Shown: one piece after another, positions 63,033-64,000 of the stretch | How the letters are laid out: each line of letters begins with the position of its first letter | Numbering within the stretch: the first letter of the stretch is position 1 | Assembly: GCA_977006965.1 (NCBI GenBank) | Contig: OZ345355.1 | Coordinates: forward strand, 2,604,001-2,668,000 | DNA length: 64,000 nucleotides | Direction: 5' to 3' | Origin: Phymatolithon calcareum | Taxonomy: Eukaryota > Rhodophyta > Florideophyceae > Hapalidiales | Program-made: the position numbers and the translations under genes | The notes under the pieces: generated by a model | Told to the model about the DNA's origin: nothing | Seen by the model: only the letters and a program-made list of their open reading frames with translations | Database searches by the model: none

Positions 63033-63565
63033 CAGCGTGCCACAGGACAGAGGACTAATTATCCTCCTCGAGGTCCCGAAGGAAACCAGAAGTGAGGTTT
63101 TGCAGTCCAATGAATCGTGTTACTCCAACAAGAAAAGAAACTCTTCTGTAGACAGAAGCCAACCAAAACAAAAGTTTCCCCAAGCGCAGCAGTTGATGCG
63201 ATGGAAACTTTTAAATTAAAATTTTCTTTCCTCTTCTCCTTCTCGCCCACCCTCTTGACGTCGCAAACTCCCATGTACCTACTGTTGCTCGTCAAGAGAC
63301 GGTATACTCTGCGTTGTAAATTACAACGCAGAGTATACCGTCTCTTGACGAGCGACAGTACAACTTGTAATAGAAGCGATATGATTTTCCCCCTCGAGAT
63401 CTCTTCTGTGAGACCAGAGGTAGGTTTTGGAGTATTGCTGACTTGCCACGTTTTGCGAAATGGAGCTTTTCGGTTCCGATTAAGTCCTTGCCGCTCGCCA
63501 AAAGTGTTTCCCCAAGCGTCAGCGTTGGCAAAAAATATTATAAAACTTTTTTATTCTTCTTCTTC
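63033..63565 (+). mobile_element. Two LINE-D-type 3' regions in tandem
   Basis: 63033-63255 matches the LINE-D 3' UTR (GCGTGCCACAGGACAG, GAGGTCCCGAAGGAAACCAG, CTTTTAAATTAAAATTTTC). 63262-63565 matches 25060-25320 and ends AACTTTTTTATTCTTCTTCT. Both are absent from copy 1. The perfect palindrome at 63280-63360 lies in the second. Confidence 0.65.
63280..63360. repeat. 81-bp near-perfect palindrome
   Basis: Arms of 40 bp with a single central A at 63320 and one mismatch. The left arm runs TACTGTTGCTCGTCAAGAGA… to …GCGTTGTAA. The right arm is its inverse, ending …GACGAGCGACAGTA. The homologous place at about 25075-25110 has only one arm, so the second arm arose here as a local inverted duplication. 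Confidence 0.9.
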
Positions 63566-63749
63566 TTGCCACCCTGCGTGCTGCCCGCATCTCATACGAT
63601 CCAAAGTTCAGTATATGGAGTGACACGTTGTCGAAACGGAAAAATGCTCTCGGCAAGGAACGTACAAGGAGCAACTTTCGCGCTATCCGCTCGAGAATGC
63701 GAACATGTACAGCAGGAAATAGTACCGAGAACTGGAGGACTAAGCGCTA

Positions 63750-64000
63750 ATGATAATGGAATTCAAAAGCGTGATATCCAATGACGACAACCAGAGCAAT
63801 GATGATCACGATCGTTACCCGCATGAAGGTCAAGTAGAACAAGGCGGTACGATAGATGACGCCTTGGCTCTGAAACTCCGTCCGCCGAGGGAGAAAGCAA
63901 CGTTCGAATGGCAGAAGACAGAGGACGAAATAATGGAGGCGATGGACACTCTATTTGAATCAGAGATTATAATGACGGAAGAAATGATAGTAAGATTAGA
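63750..64000 (+). CDS. Retroelement-type ORF, N-terminal part (runs off the window)
   Basis: Open from ATG at 63750 to the window end (83 codons). The start is Asp/Asn-rich (FKSVISNDDNQSNDDHDRYP), then basic (LKLRPPREKATFEWQ), then Glu/Met-rich (KTEDEIMEAMDTLFESEIIM). The Glu/Met part resembles the short frame at 28240-28330 that precedes a LINE-G-type tail. It is probably the N-terminus of a LINE ORF1. The start codon and class are uncertain. Confidence 0.4.
   Translation, partial: MIMEFKSVISNDDNQSNDDHDRYPHEGQVEQGGTIDDALALKLRPPREKATFEWQKTEDEIMEAMDTLFESEIIMTEEMIVRL

Larger units (their letters stand above)
56305..63620 (+). repeat. Segmental duplication, copy 2
   Basis: Same order as copy 1 (28541-37365), but without LINE-A, Harbinger, the 60-bp tail and the solo LTR. 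Pieces found only here are an insertion at about 59489-59764, LINE-H at 60234-60598, LINE-C at about 62084-62820 and LINE-D-type sequence at about 63033-63565. The similarity continues to CAAAGTTCAGTATATGGAG at 63620 and stops at TGACACG, the same word end where copy 1 meets LINE-A. Confidence 0.85.

Noticed and set aside
1-64000. Bacterial or organellar origin, tRNA or rRNA genes
   Set aside because: LINEs, copia/gypsy elements, AATAAA-type ends and isolated genes indicate nuclear eukaryotic DNA. I saw no convincing tRNA cloverleaf or rRNA core words by eye; a tRNAscan or Rfam run would be needed to exclude them fully.

Overview
This window looks like nuclear DNA of a eukaryote. Most of it is transposable-element (TE) debris: many decayed or 5'-truncated non-LTR retrotransposons (LINEs), LTR elements, and DNA transposons of the hAT, Harbinger, Mutator-like and KDZ-like types. 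Only a handful of host-type genes are present, and all are intron-poor. There are no operons, no Shine-Dalgarno spacing and no CRISPR-like spacing. Compact intronless genes isolated in a sea of repeats, together with a KDZ-type transposon, would suit a florideophyte red alga of the Chondrus type. That is an inference with modest confidence. The LINE labels A, B, C, D, G and H below are local names given because the same 3' ends recur; they are not database names.

1-10 kb: overlapping LINE fragments on both strands. LINE-A sits inside a LINE-D fragment with a 16-bp target-site duplication (TSD). A LINE-C copy on the minus strand is split by a deleted hAT element. Ty3/gypsy pol pieces follow, then a plus-strand LINE-C copy split by a LINE-B fragment and by a 1.39-kb miniature LTR element that still encodes a gag-like protein. 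10-20.3 kb: a Mutator-like element, then the only clear host genes. These are two tandem 211-aa NAD(P)-binding reductase paralogues and, on the minus strand, a 588-aa membrane protein with ionotropic-glutamate-receptor-like topology. Between them lie LINE debris and a small hAT-like MITE. 20.3-28.5 kb: gene-poor, with fold-back repeats, a GC-rich tandem repeat, LINE 3' ends and a decayed transposase with a zinc knuckle.

28.5-37.4 kb and 56.3-63.6 kb are two copies of one segmental duplication. Each carries a small secreted-protein gene. They differ by insertions present in only one copy, so each copy supplies the empty site for the other: LINE-A, Harbinger, a solo LTR and a 60-bp LINE tail are only in copy 1, and LINE-H and LINE-C pieces are only in copy 2. 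40.3-52.9 kb is a Ty1/copia element broken by two insertions. One is a probably full-length 5.2-kb LINE-G with a 14-bp TSD. The other is a 4.5-kb DNA transposon with terminal inverted repeats (TIRs) and two long, intact, divergent genes, a KDZ-like transposase and a 535-aa partner of unknown function. 53.5-56 kb holds a long LINE-D copy. The window ends in the N-terminus of a retroelement-type ORF.

The most noteworthy items are the intact two-gene KDZ-like transposon, the iGluR-like membrane protein, the shared C-terminal motif and different 3' tails of the LINE families, and the pair of duplicated segments that records insertion history.
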